Shown one piece after another: positions 33,457-41,484 of a DNA stretch of 61,259 bases; the first letter of the stretch is position 1, and every line of letters begins with the position of its first letter. Where the stretch lies: the NCBI GenBank assembly GCA_919902495.1, contig CAKKRC010000053.1:1-61259 (forward strand). Reading direction: 5' to 3'. The translations under genes were made by a program, and so were the position numbers. Under the pieces are notes generated by a model. It saw nothing but the letters and a program-made list of their open reading frames with translations, searched no databases and was not told the origin of the DNA. Source of the DNA: Nitrospiria bacterium (GTDB lineage: Bacteria; Nitrospirota; UBA9217).

Positions 33457-34473
33457 CTACGGCCTGTTCGACAGCGCGATCATGACGCGGCCGACGAAAA
33501 TATAGAAGACGTAGATGCCCGCGCCGATAATGCCTCCGTTCAGCGCGCCCATCACGACCGGACCGAAGCGGGGCGGCCGCTCCATGACCCGGAAGGACCC
33601 GGTCACCGACCGGAAAACAGGGGCGACCTCGGCGAATCCGCCCTCATCGGCAGTGTAACTGATCACATACGCACGTTTCCTGCCCGGGACCATGAGCTGT
33701 TCGGACCTGAGCGTAAAGGTCCTCATGACCGCCTGGGAGTGGCCGACCACGTGCTGCAGGCCGAACGCTCCTTTCTCGGACATGACGGGTTTGGACGGTT
33801 CGAGTATCACGGTGAGGGGCGCCGAACCCATGATCTGAAGGGACGCCAGGCCATCCACCTCGACGATGGACGACGATTCCATCGTGTAGTCCTTGATATG
33901 TTTTTTCAACTCCGTCGTGATGCTCTTCACCGCCTCATCCTTGTCCGCACCGGTCAGGGGCGGAAGGTTCTGTTTCATGGGGATGACCACGATATTGAGC
34001 GAAGGGGTAAATTCTTCCGGAGAGGCCGGGATCCTGACGAAGCTGACCTCGAATCCCGGTTTCGTGATCAGAGACCGGAGCTCTTTGGGAAAACGGTCCT
34101 TGTATTCCTCGATGAGCTGTTTGAAGTTCTCCGGCGTGAGCTGGAGCCATTCCCGGGGCGGGGTGAGCGCGAACTGGTGCCTGCTATTGACGTAGGAATC
34201 CGGGAATAGGCCGGAGGAGGACGGGAAATTGAGCCACCACGCCGCAGCCGCGGCGACGATCAGGAGCAGCCCGATCAGGGCGAGGGGGGCCGGTCTCTTT
34301 TCCGGTTCGGCCTCGGGGGAGGGTGTCGTTGCGGTGGACAGGGGCGCTGCTGCGGGAGGGGCCGGCGGCGCCGGCCGGGAGGCCGCCCGCATGGCTTTTG
34401 CCATGATGACCCCGCATTTTCCGCATTCAACCGTACCCTCAGGCTGCACAAAGCCGCATTTAGGACACTGCAT
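33457..34473 (-). CDS. Zinc-ribbon protein with one membrane helix and a PsbP/DUF1795-like outer domain (unknown function)
   Basis: A 338-residue protein. It starts with a zinc ribbon (CPKCGFVQPEGTVECGKCG), then a proline/alanine-rich linker (about residues 30-60), a membrane helix (APLALIGLLLIVAAAAAWWL), and a large domain that begins SRHQFALTPPREWLQLTPENF, the kind of start seen in PsbP/DUF1795-like domains. A second hydrophobic pair lies near the C-terminus. The ATG at 34473 has AGGAG at good spacing; the longer ORF upstream has no support. It ends 15 bases from the YdeI-like gene. Function unknown. Confidence 0.6.
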   Translation of the reverse strand: MQCPKCGFVQPEGTVECGKCGVIMAKAMRAASRPAPPAPPAAAPLSTATTPSPEAEPEKRPAPLALIGLLLIVAAAAAWWLNFPSSSGLFPDSYVNSRHQFALTPPREWLQLTPENFKQLIEEYKDRFPKELRSLITKPGFEVSFVRIPASPEEFTPSLNIVVIPMKQNLPPLTGADKDEAVKSITTELKKHIKDYTMESSSIVEVDGLASLQIMGSAPLTVILEPSKPVMSEKGAFGLQHVVGHSQAVMRTFTLRSEQLMVPGRKRAYVISYTADEGGFAEVAPVFRSVTGSFRVMERPPRFGPVVMGALNGGIIGAGIYVFYIFVGRVMIALSNRP

Positions 34474-34561
34474 GTCGTTGTCTCCTCGAACAAGCCCGTA
34501 TTGCGAACAATTCTCAGCGGAGGACGCGGAATGCTTCAATCGCACCGGTCCGGGGATCCAG

Positions 34562-35605
34562 TTACCGTATGCTCTTCCAGTATTTCTTTTGATGGGCAAT
34601 GATGCTTTTGATGACGCGCTCGGCCGCGGGAGCGTCCATGACGGGCACGGTCCAGCGGGGGCCGGTGAAGGCCTGGAGGACCGAGCGCACGCCTTCGCGC
34701 AGGCCGTCCGGGTTGTATCCGCCTTCCAGCGTTATCAGGACCTTCCCGCCGCAGGTGGCGTCGGCGATCTCCCGGACGATGGACGCAATGTTCCCGAAGC
34801 CGTCGCCGGTCACCGCCATGCCGCCGAGGGGGTCTTTGACATAGGGGTCGAAGCCTGCCGAGACGAGCACCAGCTCCGGCTGGTACTCCAGGGCGATGGG
34901 CTTGAGGATCCGGTCATAGACGGCGAGATATTCCGCGTCGCCGAAGCCCGGGGGGAAGGGGGCGTTCACGGTGAAACCTTCACCCTTGCCGCTGCCGACC
35001 TCGTCGAAATTACCGGTGCCGGGATAATGGGGATACTGGTGGGACGAAAAGAAGAGAACGTCCGGCCGGTCATAGAACGCCTTCTGGGTGCCGTTGCCAT
35101 GGTGGAGGTCCCAGTCCACGATGAGGATGCGCTTCAATCCATGCTTCTCGATGGCGTATTCCGCGGCGACGGCGATGTTGTTGAACAGGCAGAAACCCAT
35201 GCCCCGTCCGGGTTCGGCGTGATGGCCGGGAGGACGGACGAAGGCGAAAACCGATTGCGGATTTCGGATCGCGGATTGCGGATTGAGAATCCTGTCAACG
35301 GCCTCTAGCAGGCCGCCGGCTGCAAGGCGGGCGACGAGGTAGGAACGCGCGGAGACGCCGGTGTCCGCGTCAAGCCGGCTGAAGGTCCGCCCCTCGGTGT
35401 TCGCCACGGTCTGGATATAGAGGGGATCATGGACGGCGGCAAGTTCGTCTTCCGATGCAACGCGGGGCTCGATGAGGGGAAGGTCGCTGAACTCCTTCGC
35501 GATCAGATCGTGGATCACACGGAGCCGGTCCGGGCTCTCGGGATGGCCGTCGCCCGGATTGTGCTCCAGGTACCGGTCGTCTTTGATGATGGCAAGGGAA
35601 CTCAT
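34562..35605 (-). CDS. Histone-deacetylase-like amidohydrolase
   Basis: A 347-residue member of the arginase/deacetylase family. Catalytic motifs are RPPGHHAEPGRGMGFCLFNN, the metal-binding DWDLHHGNGTQ, SSHQYPHYPGTG and SAGFDPYVKDPLGG. These zinc enzymes remove acetyl groups from polyamines, acetoin precursors or lysines; the bacterial substrate cannot be assigned. Near residue 107 the usual short loop is replaced by NPQSAIRNPQS, coded by a GGATTGCGGATT repeat at 35253-35292, just before the active-site block. No ribosome binding site is seen at the ATG, which lies at the edge of another repeat. Confidence 0.85.
   Translation of the reverse strand: MSSLAIIKDDRYLEHNPGDGHPESPDRLRVIHDLIAKEFSDLPLIEPRVASEDELAAVHDPLYIQTVANTEGRTFSRLDADTGVSARSYLVARLAAGGLLEAVDRILNPQSAIRNPQSVFAFVRPPGHHAEPGRGMGFCLFNNIAVAAEYAIEKHGLKRILIVDWDLHHGNGTQKAFYDRPDVLFFSSHQYPHYPGTGNFDEVGSGKGEGFTVNAPFPPGFGDAEYLAVYDRILKPIALEYQPELVLVSAGFDPYVKDPLGGMAVTGDGFGNIASIVREIADATCGGKVLITLEGGYNPDGLREGVRSVLQAFTGPRWTVPVMDAPAAERVIKSIIAHQKKYWKSIR
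35253..35292. repeat. GATTGCGGATT word repeat inserted in frame in the deacetylase-like gene
   Basis: Iterated GATTGCGG / ATTTCGGATCGCGG / ATTGCGG words that translate as NPQSAIRNPQS. The same word family (GCGGAATGCGGATTGCGG) is intergenic at 39210-39240. Confidence 0.7.
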
Positions 35606-35611
35606 AAGTCA

Positions 35612-35715
35612 GAAGGGGAGACGCGGGGACGCGGCGACGCGGAGAAAAATCCTACTTGCTGGTAAGCCGTGCTCCTTCTCCGTGTCTCAGTGTCGCCTAG
35701 AGGCGCCTACTTTTG
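35612..35715. repeat. GACGCGG-type word repeat with inner AGTAGGCGC motif
   Basis: Iterated GACGCGGGGACGCGGCGACGCGG, then a partner arm CTCCGTGTCTCAGTGTCG. The segment GTAGGCGCCTCTAGGCGACAC (minus strand) recurs in similar form at 41268-41290 (GTAGGCGCTTCTAAGCGAGACAC), so one mobile word may sit inside two different elements. Confidence 0.45.
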
Positions 35716-35723
35716 GCCCCGCG

Positions 35724-36200
35724 TCAGATCTTCGTCTCCAGCGACTGGATGAACTTCTGGAGCTCCGCGGGATTCGGCAGCGTCTTCGGGACCGACGTGA
35801 TCGGCGCGCATACGGTCAGGACCTTGGTCAGGAGGTCCCTGACGCCGTACTCCAGGATCTCCTTCGCGATCTTCGGGGTGACGTTGTCCAGGAGCATGCT
35901 CTCCCGGTACCAGCCCTCACCACGGGGCGAGATGGGCATGCATTGCCCGTAATTGAGCGGCCGCGATCGCGCGCCCTTCTTGAGCGCGATCGCCGAGATG
36001 TCCGCCCGCAGGAGCTGAAGCCCTTTGAACGCCGGATTGGAGCAGATCCCGCTTTTGCCCCGGCACAGTGCGTCAAACCGCATGATATCGATGCCGCAGC
36101 ACAGGATGCAGGCCTTGGGTCCGTGCTCAGGCGATTGGCGGATGATGATGTAGAGATAGTCGTTCTTGTACTCGTAGGTAGCTACACGCGTGATGCTCAT
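35724..36200 (-). CDS. Cysteine-rich protein of unknown function, paralog A
   Basis: A 158-residue soluble protein that I do not recognise. It shares a long block with its neighbour 36519-37073: YEYKNDYLYIIIRQSPEHGP, ILCCGI, RFD-x-C, GKSGICSNPAFKGLQ and LLRADIS. Five conserved cysteines (CC, then two single, then a late VCAP) suggest a metal or cluster site. No signal peptide or membrane helix is seen. It lies downstream of the paralog, separated by a 111-bp tandem repeat. The ATG at 36200 begins the shared region. Confidence 0.65.
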   Translation of the reverse strand: MSITRVATYEYKNDYLYIIIRQSPEHGPKACILCCGIDIMRFDALCRGKSGICSNPAFKGLQLLRADISAIALKKGARSRPLNYGQCMPISPRGEGWYRESMLLDNVTPKIAKEILEYGVRDLLTKVLTVCAPITSVPKTLPNPAELQKFIQSLETKI

Positions 36201-36218
36201 GGGTTCGTGCCTGCCTTT

Positions 36219-36440
36219 TAAGCTCCCTGCAGACGACTGCACGGAGCTTCGATCCTCAGGGAAGTGTGTTATTCTAATCGCTCGCTAAACCCGCAGCTAA
36301 TCTGCGGGGTTTGCGCTCGCTCCTGGATTTAAGCTCCCTACAGACGACTGCACGGAGCTTCGATCCTCAGGGAAGTGTATTATTCCAAACGCTCGCTAAA
36401 CCCGCAGCTAATCTGCGGGGTTTGCGCTCGCTCCTGGATT
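36219..36440. repeat. Two tandem copies of a 111-bp repeat with hairpins
   Basis: Unit 1 is 36219-36329, unit 2 is 36330-36440; they differ in only a few bases. Each begins TAAGCTCCCT and ends GCTCGCTCCTGGATT. Inside each is AAACCCGCAG-CTAAT-CTGCGGGGTTT, a terminator-like hairpin with a ten-base stem. The repeat occupies most of the 318-base gap between the two paralogous genes; the rest holds no gene. Confidence 0.85.
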
Positions 36441-36518
36441 CAGGGTTGCGCAGCGTCATCGTATCTCAAGAGGCTAATCGGTATTTGATCTGATGATGTT
36501 CCTTTATTTTACCCCGTG

Positions 36519-37073
36519 TCACCCTGTCCCCGTGTCTCCGTGTCGGGTTTTCTGTTGCTTTGCGATCGGCGGCGGCGCGGCTTCCCGGTAATTTTTCACG
36601 TTGAGAGAGTCCAGGAACTTTTGCATGCCCGACGATGTCGGCAGCTTCGAAGGGACCCTGGCGTCAGGGGCGCAGACCGTCAGGAGCGTATTGACCAGGT
36701 CGCGCACACTGAAATCCAGGATCGTGCTGATCTCCATGGGGGATGCCTGATCGATCAGGAGGGGGGTCTCGCGGTACCAGCCGTCGCCGACGGGGGGTGT
36801 TATGAGGCCGCAGGGAAAGTGTTCCGCACTTCTCGTCTGCCTGCCCAGGGTCATGGCGAACGAGGAGACATCAGCCCGCAGCTGCTGGAGGCCTTTGAAC
36901 GCCGGGTTCGAGCAAATGCCCGTCTTCCCCCAGCAGATGGGATCGAATCGCGTCATGTTGATGCCGCAGCAGAGAATGTAGGATCGGGGACCATGCTCCG
37001 GCGTTTGGCGCAAAACGATGTAGAAATAGTCGTTCTTGAACTCGTGGGTAGCAATGCGCTGCATGGCTGACAT
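36519..37073 (-). CDS. Cysteine-rich protein of unknown function, paralog B
   Basis: A 184-residue relative of the protein at 35724-36200. It shares ATHEFKNDYFYIVLRQTPEHGP, ILCCGI, RFDPICWGKTGICSNPAFKGLQQLRAD and the late VCAP. The C-terminal 25 residues (ending RHGDTGTG) have no match in paralog A and are coded by a GACACGG-type intergenic repeat, so the original stop has probably been overrun. Cytoplasmic, with no recognisable domain. The two genes likely arose by tandem duplication. Confidence 0.65.
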   Translation of the reverse strand: MSAMQRIATHEFKNDYFYIVLRQTPEHGPRSYILCCGINMTRFDPICWGKTGICSNPAFKGLQQLRADVSSFAMTLGRQTRSAEHFPCGLITPPVGDGWYRETPLLIDQASPMEISTILDFSVRDLVNTLLTVCAPDARVPSKLPTSSGMQKFLDSLNVKNYREAAPPPIAKQQKTRHGDTGTG

Positions 37074-37152
37074 GGTCGGTACCGCCTTCCGGGAAGATGG
37101 ACCGGCCTCAGGACAGGATGCCTCCCCAGGGTCCGGTGCTGGTCCTTGGGCC

Positions 37153-37485
37153 TCAGTTCGTCTTTGCTTTTTTCTTTTTCGGCGTGCTTTTCGCGGCTGG
37201 TTTCTTGGCCGCCGGTTTTGCCTTTGGTTTCGCCTTGCACTCTTCCAGGGCCTTCTTGTACTTTTCGCTCTCCTGGGTCCGTTCCTCCAGCCACTGGGAC
37301 AGCTTGGCGTTGTCCTGCTTCAGGGCCTCGACCTCTTTGACGGCCGCATCCCGCTGGGTCCGCGCCTTGTTGCCTGACACATAGCTGAAAATGAGCAGGA
37401 TCGTGACCACTGCCGCCAACGAGATGAAGATGAGCTTCGCTTTCTGTGCATCGTCGATCGTTCCGCGTTCCGGTCTGCTTTCCAT
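37153..37485 (-). CDS. Small single-pass membrane protein with coiled coil and lysine-rich tail
   Basis: A 110-residue protein: a cytoplasmic N-terminus, a membrane helix (AKLIFISLAAVVTILLIFSYV), a coiled coil (about residues 42-80, heptad-like TQRDAAVKEVEALKQDN) and a Lys/Ala/Pro tail similar to histone-H1-like proteins. AAGGAGGAG precedes the ATG at 37485. Function unknown; the tail may bind nucleic acid or a polyanion. Confidence 0.65.
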   Translation of the reverse strand: MESRPERGTIDDAQKAKLIFISLAAVVTILLIFSYVSGNKARTQRDAAVKEVEALKQDNAKLSQWLEERTQESEKYKKALEECKAKPKAKPAAKKPAAKSTPKKKKAKTN

Positions 37486-37524
37486 GCCGTTTTTACTCCT
37501 CCTTGAATAAAGATTCAGATAATT

Positions 37525-37622
37525 CTTTGCCACCGAGGTCGCAGAGCTCACCGAGGGTAAAAGCCGCTCATACTGAAAAGAACTTGCCTCTCTCTGTGAT
37601 CTCTGTGTGCTCTGTGGCTAAA
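37525..37622. repeat. Imperfect palindromic intergenic element (CAGAG word type)
   Basis: Left arm GCCACCGAGGTCGCAGAGCT, right arm CTCTGTGATCTCTGTGTGCT followed by CTGTGGC. It resembles the elements at 23765, 33030 and 41250 in layout rather than exact sequence. Confidence 0.6.
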
Positions 37623-37639
37623 TGCACTTTGCCGTTCTG

Positions 37640-38149
37640 TTAATGATACCGCTTCACTTCGAACCGGAACAGGGTAACCGGCGTTCCCGGCGCGATGCCG
37701 GCCTTCTGCATGGCGATCCCGACCTGTTCCTCGGCCGTATCGACGCCTTCAAGGTCCGGGAGGAGCAGTCCCCTCCGGCGGCCTGCGTGGACGATGACCC
37801 CGTAGCGTTTGGGGTCGAGCTCCGTGAGGTCCTTTGCCGGCTCCGGCGCGGTCAATACATCCACGGAATATTCCAGGTCCGCAAGCTCATCGGGCCGGAC
37901 GGCCGTGAACCTCGGGTCGCCGGTCGCCGCGCTGATGGCATTCCTGACGATCTCGTTCGCCACGTTCGGTTCGCAGGGCTCGAACGTCCCGATGCAGCCG
38001 CGCAGCATGCCCCTCATTTTGAGGGAAACGAAGACCCCGGCGCGCCCTTGCATCTCGGGAACCAGGTCCTCGTCCCGCGGCGTAAGGACCGTTCCCTCCC
38101 GCACAAACAGCTCGATGGTGTCCTTTGCCAGCCTGACGAGGGGATGCAT
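37640..38149 (-). CDS. amrA: AMMECR1 family protein (AmmeMemoRadiSam system protein A)
   Basis: A 169-residue AMMECR1-domain protein. The family's conserved core is present: [72 protein letters not shown]1 proteins belong with Memo and a radical SAM protein in many anaerobes, in a pathway not yet fully described. Here only this component lies in the core region. A radical SAM protein of the matching type is in the island at 6000-7349. The ATG shares its A with the upstream TGA stop (TGATG), so it is coupled to the polyprenyl synthase gene. Confidence 0.85.
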   Translation of the reverse strand: MHPLVRLAKDTIELFVREGTVLTPRDEDLVPEMQGRAGVFVSLKMRGMLRGCIGTFEPCEPNVANEIVRNAISAATGDPRFTAVRPDELADLEYSVDVLTAPEPAKDLTELDPKRYGVIVHAGRRRGLLLPDLEGVDTAEEQVGIAMQKAGIAPGTPVTLFRFEVKRYH

Positions 38150-39132
38150 CACATCTCCCGCTGCACCACGTAGTCCGCAAGCGCCATGAGCGCCTGGCGG
38201 GGCGGAGAATCGGGGAAGACGCCCAGCGAGGCCTTGGCATCATTGGAAAGATTCTGAGCTAACCGGAGCGCGTCTTCTACCGCGCCATGCTTCACCATGA
38301 GCCCCAGCGTATAGGTAAGATCGCCTTCGCTGACCGCATCGGCGTGCAGGATGCTCCTGAGGGCTTCTCGCTCCTCCGGCTCCGCTTTGCGCATAAGATA
38401 GATCAGCGGCAGGGTGACCTTGCCCTCGTCCAGGTCCTTGCCGAGTACCTTTCCGAGCTGCTTTTGGTCGGCGGCATAGTCGAGGGTGTCGTCGGTGATC
38501 TGGAAGGCGAGGCCCAGTTTTTTCCCGTAGGCCGCCAGGGCGTCCTCCTGGGACAGGGGGGCCTTGCAGATGATCGCGCCGAGCCGGCAGGACGCGGCGA
38601 TGAGCACTCCGGTCTTGCATTCCACGAGTCGGAAGTAGTCCGTCTCGGTCATGTCGGCGTTCTGGATCTGCATGAGCTGGAGCACCTCTCCCTCCGACAT
38701 GGTGGTGGTCGTTTCGGAGAGCACGTCCATGACCCGCTGGTTGTGCAGACGAACGGCGTGGTACAGCGCCTTGGAGTAGAGATAGTCGCCGACCAGAATG
38801 CTGGCCTGGTTGCCCCAGAGGGAGTTGGCCGAGGACCTGCCGCGCCGTATCTTCGCCTCGTCAACAACGTCGTCGTGCAGGAGCGATGCCGTGTGGATAT
38901 ATTCCACGATGCTGCCGAGGAGGTATTCGGCGTTATGTTCCCGGTAGCCGCACAGGCGCGCCGCAAGGAGGTGCAGCAGGGGCCGGAAGCGCTTGCCGCC
39001 GGCGCCGAGGATGTATTTGCTGACCTGCTGGATGAGCGGAACGTCGGTGCCCAGGCTCTCATGGATCCTGGACTCCATGCGTTCCATGTCGGACTTGTAC
39101 TCTTTGAGGATGTCCTGAAGGGTCGTTATCAT
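38149..39132 (-). CDS. ispB: Polyprenyl diphosphate synthase (octaprenyl type)
   Basis: A 327-residue trans-prenyltransferase that extends farnesyl diphosphate with isopentenyl diphosphate, usually to supply a quinone side chain. The two Asp-rich motifs are [15 protein letters not shown] and [11 protein letters not shown], with GGKRFRP near residue 40 and [10 protein letters not shown] in between. The ATG at 39132 begins the conserved protein. It is coupled to the AMMECR1 gene behind it. Confidence 0.88.
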   Translation of the reverse strand: MITTLQDILKEYKSDMERMESRIHESLGTDVPLIQQVSKYILGAGGKRFRPLLHLLAARLCGYREHNAEYLLGSIVEYIHTASLLHDDVVDEAKIRRGRSSANSLWGNQASILVGDYLYSKALYHAVRLHNQRVMDVLSETTTTMSEGEVLQLMQIQNADMTETDYFRLVECKTGVLIAASCRLGAIICKAPLSQEDALAAYGKKLGLAFQITDDTLDYAADQKQLGKVLGKDLDEGKVTLPLIYLMRKAEPEEREALRSILHADAVSEGDLTYTLGLMVKHGAVEDALRLAQNLSNDAKASLGVFPDSPPRQALMALADYVVQREM

Positions 39133-39265
39133 GGGGTTTCTTTCAGATCGGCTTCTTTTTGATAATAGGTGAGATGCCATGCAAAGTCAAGGATTTTGGG
39201 GTGTTTGAAATTGCGGAATGCGGAATGCGGATTGCGGAATGGAAGACACTGAAAAGTCGGTGATC

Positions 39266-39387
39266 GTCATTGCGAGGAGCGATTTTCGCGACGCGGCAAT
39301 CTCGAAGTAATTGATCTCTTGGACTCGAGATCAGCTTTTCCGGCGGGCGACAAAAAAACGAGATTGCTTCGCTTTGCTCGCAATGAC
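39266..39387. repeat. MITE-like palindromic element with GTCATTGCGAG termini
   Basis: A 122-base element starting GTCATTGCGAGGAGCG and ending GCTTTGCTCGCAATGAC. The inner arms GCGGCAATCTCG and CGAGATTGC are also complementary. It sits in the 307-base gap between ispB and trpS; the rest of that gap has a GCGGAATGCGGATTG word repeat (39210-39240) and no gene. Elements with these ends are common in environmental bacterial genomes. Confidence 0.7.
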
Positions 39388-39439
39388 CTTATTTGCCGGT
39401 GCGATCCCCGAGCGTGCCGCATCCTTCACACTTCGTCGC

Positions 39440-40423
39440 CTACAGCTTCATCGCGTCCTGGACCCGGGCAAGGGTCTCCTTCGCGATGACGCGCGCTTTT
39501 GCAGAACCGGCAGCGATGATCTCGGCAACCTTTTTCGGATCGGCAATGAGCGCCTGCCGTCGTTCCTGCAGGGGCCGGAGATATTCGAGGAGGTGCTTCA
39601 GGAGTTCCCGTTTATCATCGACGCATCCGATGCCGGCCTTGGGACACTCGCGCTTCACGTGGGCGCACCATTCCTTCGGCGCGAAGATCTGGTCGAGCGT
39701 ATAGAGCGGGCAGATATCGGGATTGCCCGGGTCCTGCCGGCGCACGCGGGCGGGATCGGTGATCATGGCCATGACCTTTTTCGTGATCTCTTCGGGCGTG
39801 TCCGAGAGATAGAGGCAGTTGTTGTAGCTCTTGCTCATCTTGCGGCCGTCGGTGCCGAGAAGCTTGGGGTACTGCGTGAGCAGGGGCTGCGGCTCGGGAA
39901 GGACGTCCCCGTAGAAGGCGTTGAACCTGCGTCCGATCTCGCGGGTCAGTTCCAGGTGGGGCAGCTGGTCGACGCCCACGGGCACATAGTCGGCCTTGTA
40001 AATGAGGATGTCGGCCGCCTGGAGCACGGGGTAGCCCAGGAACCCGTAGGTGTAGAGGTCCCGGTCGTCGATCTGCTCCAATTTCTCCTTGTAGGTCGGG
40101 ACGCGTTCGAGCCAGGGAAGCGGCGTGATCATGGAGAACAGGACGTGCAGTACCGCGTGTTCGGGAAGCTGGGACTGCTGGAACAGAACGCACTTCTCCG
40201 GGTCGAGCCCCGCGGCGAGCCAGTCGATGACCATCTCGTGGACGTAGGTGCGCATCTTCGAGGTGTCGGCGTACTGGGTGGTGAGGGCATGCCAGTCGGC
40301 GATGAAGTAGTAGCACTCGTACTCGTCCTGGAGCTTCCGCCAGTTTTCCAGGGCGCCCATGAGGTTGCCGAGATGGAGCAGCCCGCTGGGCTGCATGCCG
40401 CTGAGAACTCTTTTTTTAGCCAT
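39440..40423 (-). CDS. trpS: Tryptophan--tRNA ligase
   Basis: A 327-residue class I aminoacyl-tRNA synthetase that charges tRNA-Trp. The HIGH-like motif is PSGLLHLGNLMG (residues 12-23), the KMSKS motif is GRKMSKS, and VGVDQLPHLELTREI is the typical TrpRS middle block. Length is normal. The site-2 protease gene lies upstream on the same strand. Confidence 0.95.
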   Translation of the reverse strand: MAKKRVLSGMQPSGLLHLGNLMGALENWRKLQDEYECYYFIADWHALTTQYADTSKMRTYVHEMVIDWLAAGLDPEKCVLFQQSQLPEHAVLHVLFSMITPLPWLERVPTYKEKLEQIDDRDLYTYGFLGYPVLQAADILIYKADYVPVGVDQLPHLELTREIGRRFNAFYGDVLPEPQPLLTQYPKLLGTDGRKMSKSYNNCLYLSDTPEEITKKVMAMITDPARVRRQDPGNPDICPLYTLDQIFAPKEWCAHVKRECPKAGIGCVDDKRELLKHLLEYLRPLQERRQALIADPKKVAEIIAAGSAKARVIAKETLARVQDAMKL

Positions 40424-40459
40424 GAAAGACCCTCTTAAGAACAGAACATCAACATCGTT

Positions 40460-40500
40460 ATCACGAATCTCACGAATGGGACGAATGTCACGAATGAATA
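40460..40500. repeat. CACGAAT word repeat
   Basis: Four spaced copies of (T)CACGAAT / GACGAAT between trpS and the site-2 protease gene. One of many such iterated-word elements in the window. Confidence 0.5.
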
Positions 40501-40516
40501 GAGTGCGGTGAAAATA

Positions 40517-41194
40517 TTAGAACCCGCCATTGCCCAACAACAGCCCCAGCAGGGGGCGGATGAGCGGCGTCATGATCTTGCCGAGCACGCCGAGCATGAT
40601 AAGACCCATGAGGATGAAGGTCCCGTATGGCTCCAGGCGGTAATACAGTGCCGCCTGCCGGTCCGGCAGGAGCCAGTACACGACGCGGCTGCCGTCGAGC
40701 GGCGGGATCGGGATCATATTCAGCACGGCCAGCACCACGTTGATGATGATCCCGTAACCCAGCATCAGCGTTACGGGTGTCGCAAACCAGCTCCAGACCG
40801 TTTCCGGTATCATTCCTTCAAGTCCTGCCATCACCACGCGCAGCAGGAAGGAGCATATGACAGCCATGACGATGTTCACGCCCGGGCCGGCCAGTGACGA
40901 AAGCGCCATGCCCTTTTTCGGGTCCTTGAAGTTATAAGGATTGATAGGCACGGGTTTGGCATAGCCGAACAGCATCCGCCCGTCGGTAAGCACGAAAAGC
41001 ATTAACGGCATGATGATGGTCCCGATCAGGTCGATGTGCGGGATCGGATTCAGCGTGAGCCTCCCCAGGTCCCGGGCCGTGGGATCGCCAAGCCTGTTCG
41101 CGACCCAGCCGTGGGCTACCTCGTGGAACACGATGGCGAACACGAGCGGCATGGCCATGACGGCGATCTTCTGTATGGTTGAAAGTTCTTCCAT
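40517..41194 (-). CDS. Site-2 protease family (M50) membrane metalloprotease
   Basis: A 225-residue polytopic protein of the short M50B group. The zinc motif is HEVAHGWVANRLGD (HExxH) in the first membrane segment, and the third ligand lies in NMIPIPPLDGSRV near the C-terminus. Such enzymes cut membrane-bound substrates within the bilayer. No PDZ domain is present. It lies upstream of trpS with a short repeat between them, a neighbourhood common in related genomes. The specific substrate is unknown. Confidence 0.88.
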   Translation of the reverse strand: MEELSTIQKIAVMAMPLVFAIVFHEVAHGWVANRLGDPTARDLGRLTLNPIPHIDLIGTIIMPLMLFVLTDGRMLFGYAKPVPINPYNFKDPKKGMALSSLAGPGVNIVMAVICSFLLRVVMAGLEGMIPETVWSWFATPVTLMLGYGIIINVVLAVLNMIPIPPLDGSRVVYWLLPDRQAALYYRLEPYGTFILMGLIMLGVLGKIMTPLIRPLLGLLLGNGGF

Positions 41195-41249
41195 TATGTT
41201 AGTCAGTTACGAATTAAATTCTACGCAAAATGGCAAGGAAATTATCGCC

Positions 41250-41395
41250 ACGAAGGCACAACCAGAAGTAGGCGCTTCTAAGCGAGACACAAAGAACGTC
41301 TTAAATATTATCGAGTTAATCAAGCCCCAAAGACACTCAGGCATCTCTTCGTGCCTTCGTGTCTTCGCGGCAAATTTATTCCGGCTTGTCCGGGA
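41250..41395. repeat. Imperfect palindromic intergenic element (CACGAAGGC word type)
   Basis: Left arm GCCACGAAGGCACAA, containing an AGTAGGCGCTTCTAAGCGAGACAC insert like that at 35685-35712, and right arm CTTCGTGCCTTCGTGTCTTCGCGGC, then TTCCGGCTTGTCCGG. The right arm is very close to 1896-1920. It fills most of the gap 41195-41484; no gene seen there. Confidence 0.6.
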
Positions 41396-41484
41396 TAGGT
41401 GTCTCGGTGGTGTCGTTTGGAGCGAAGTTGATAGTAAAGGAAAGGGGGTGGATGTGTCAAGGGAAAAGGCCGGGGGAAGGCGTG

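Noticed and set aside
36219-36440. Possible CRISPR array
   Set aside because: There are only two directly adjoining 111-base copies with no spacers, so this is a tandem repeat. No cas genes are in the window.
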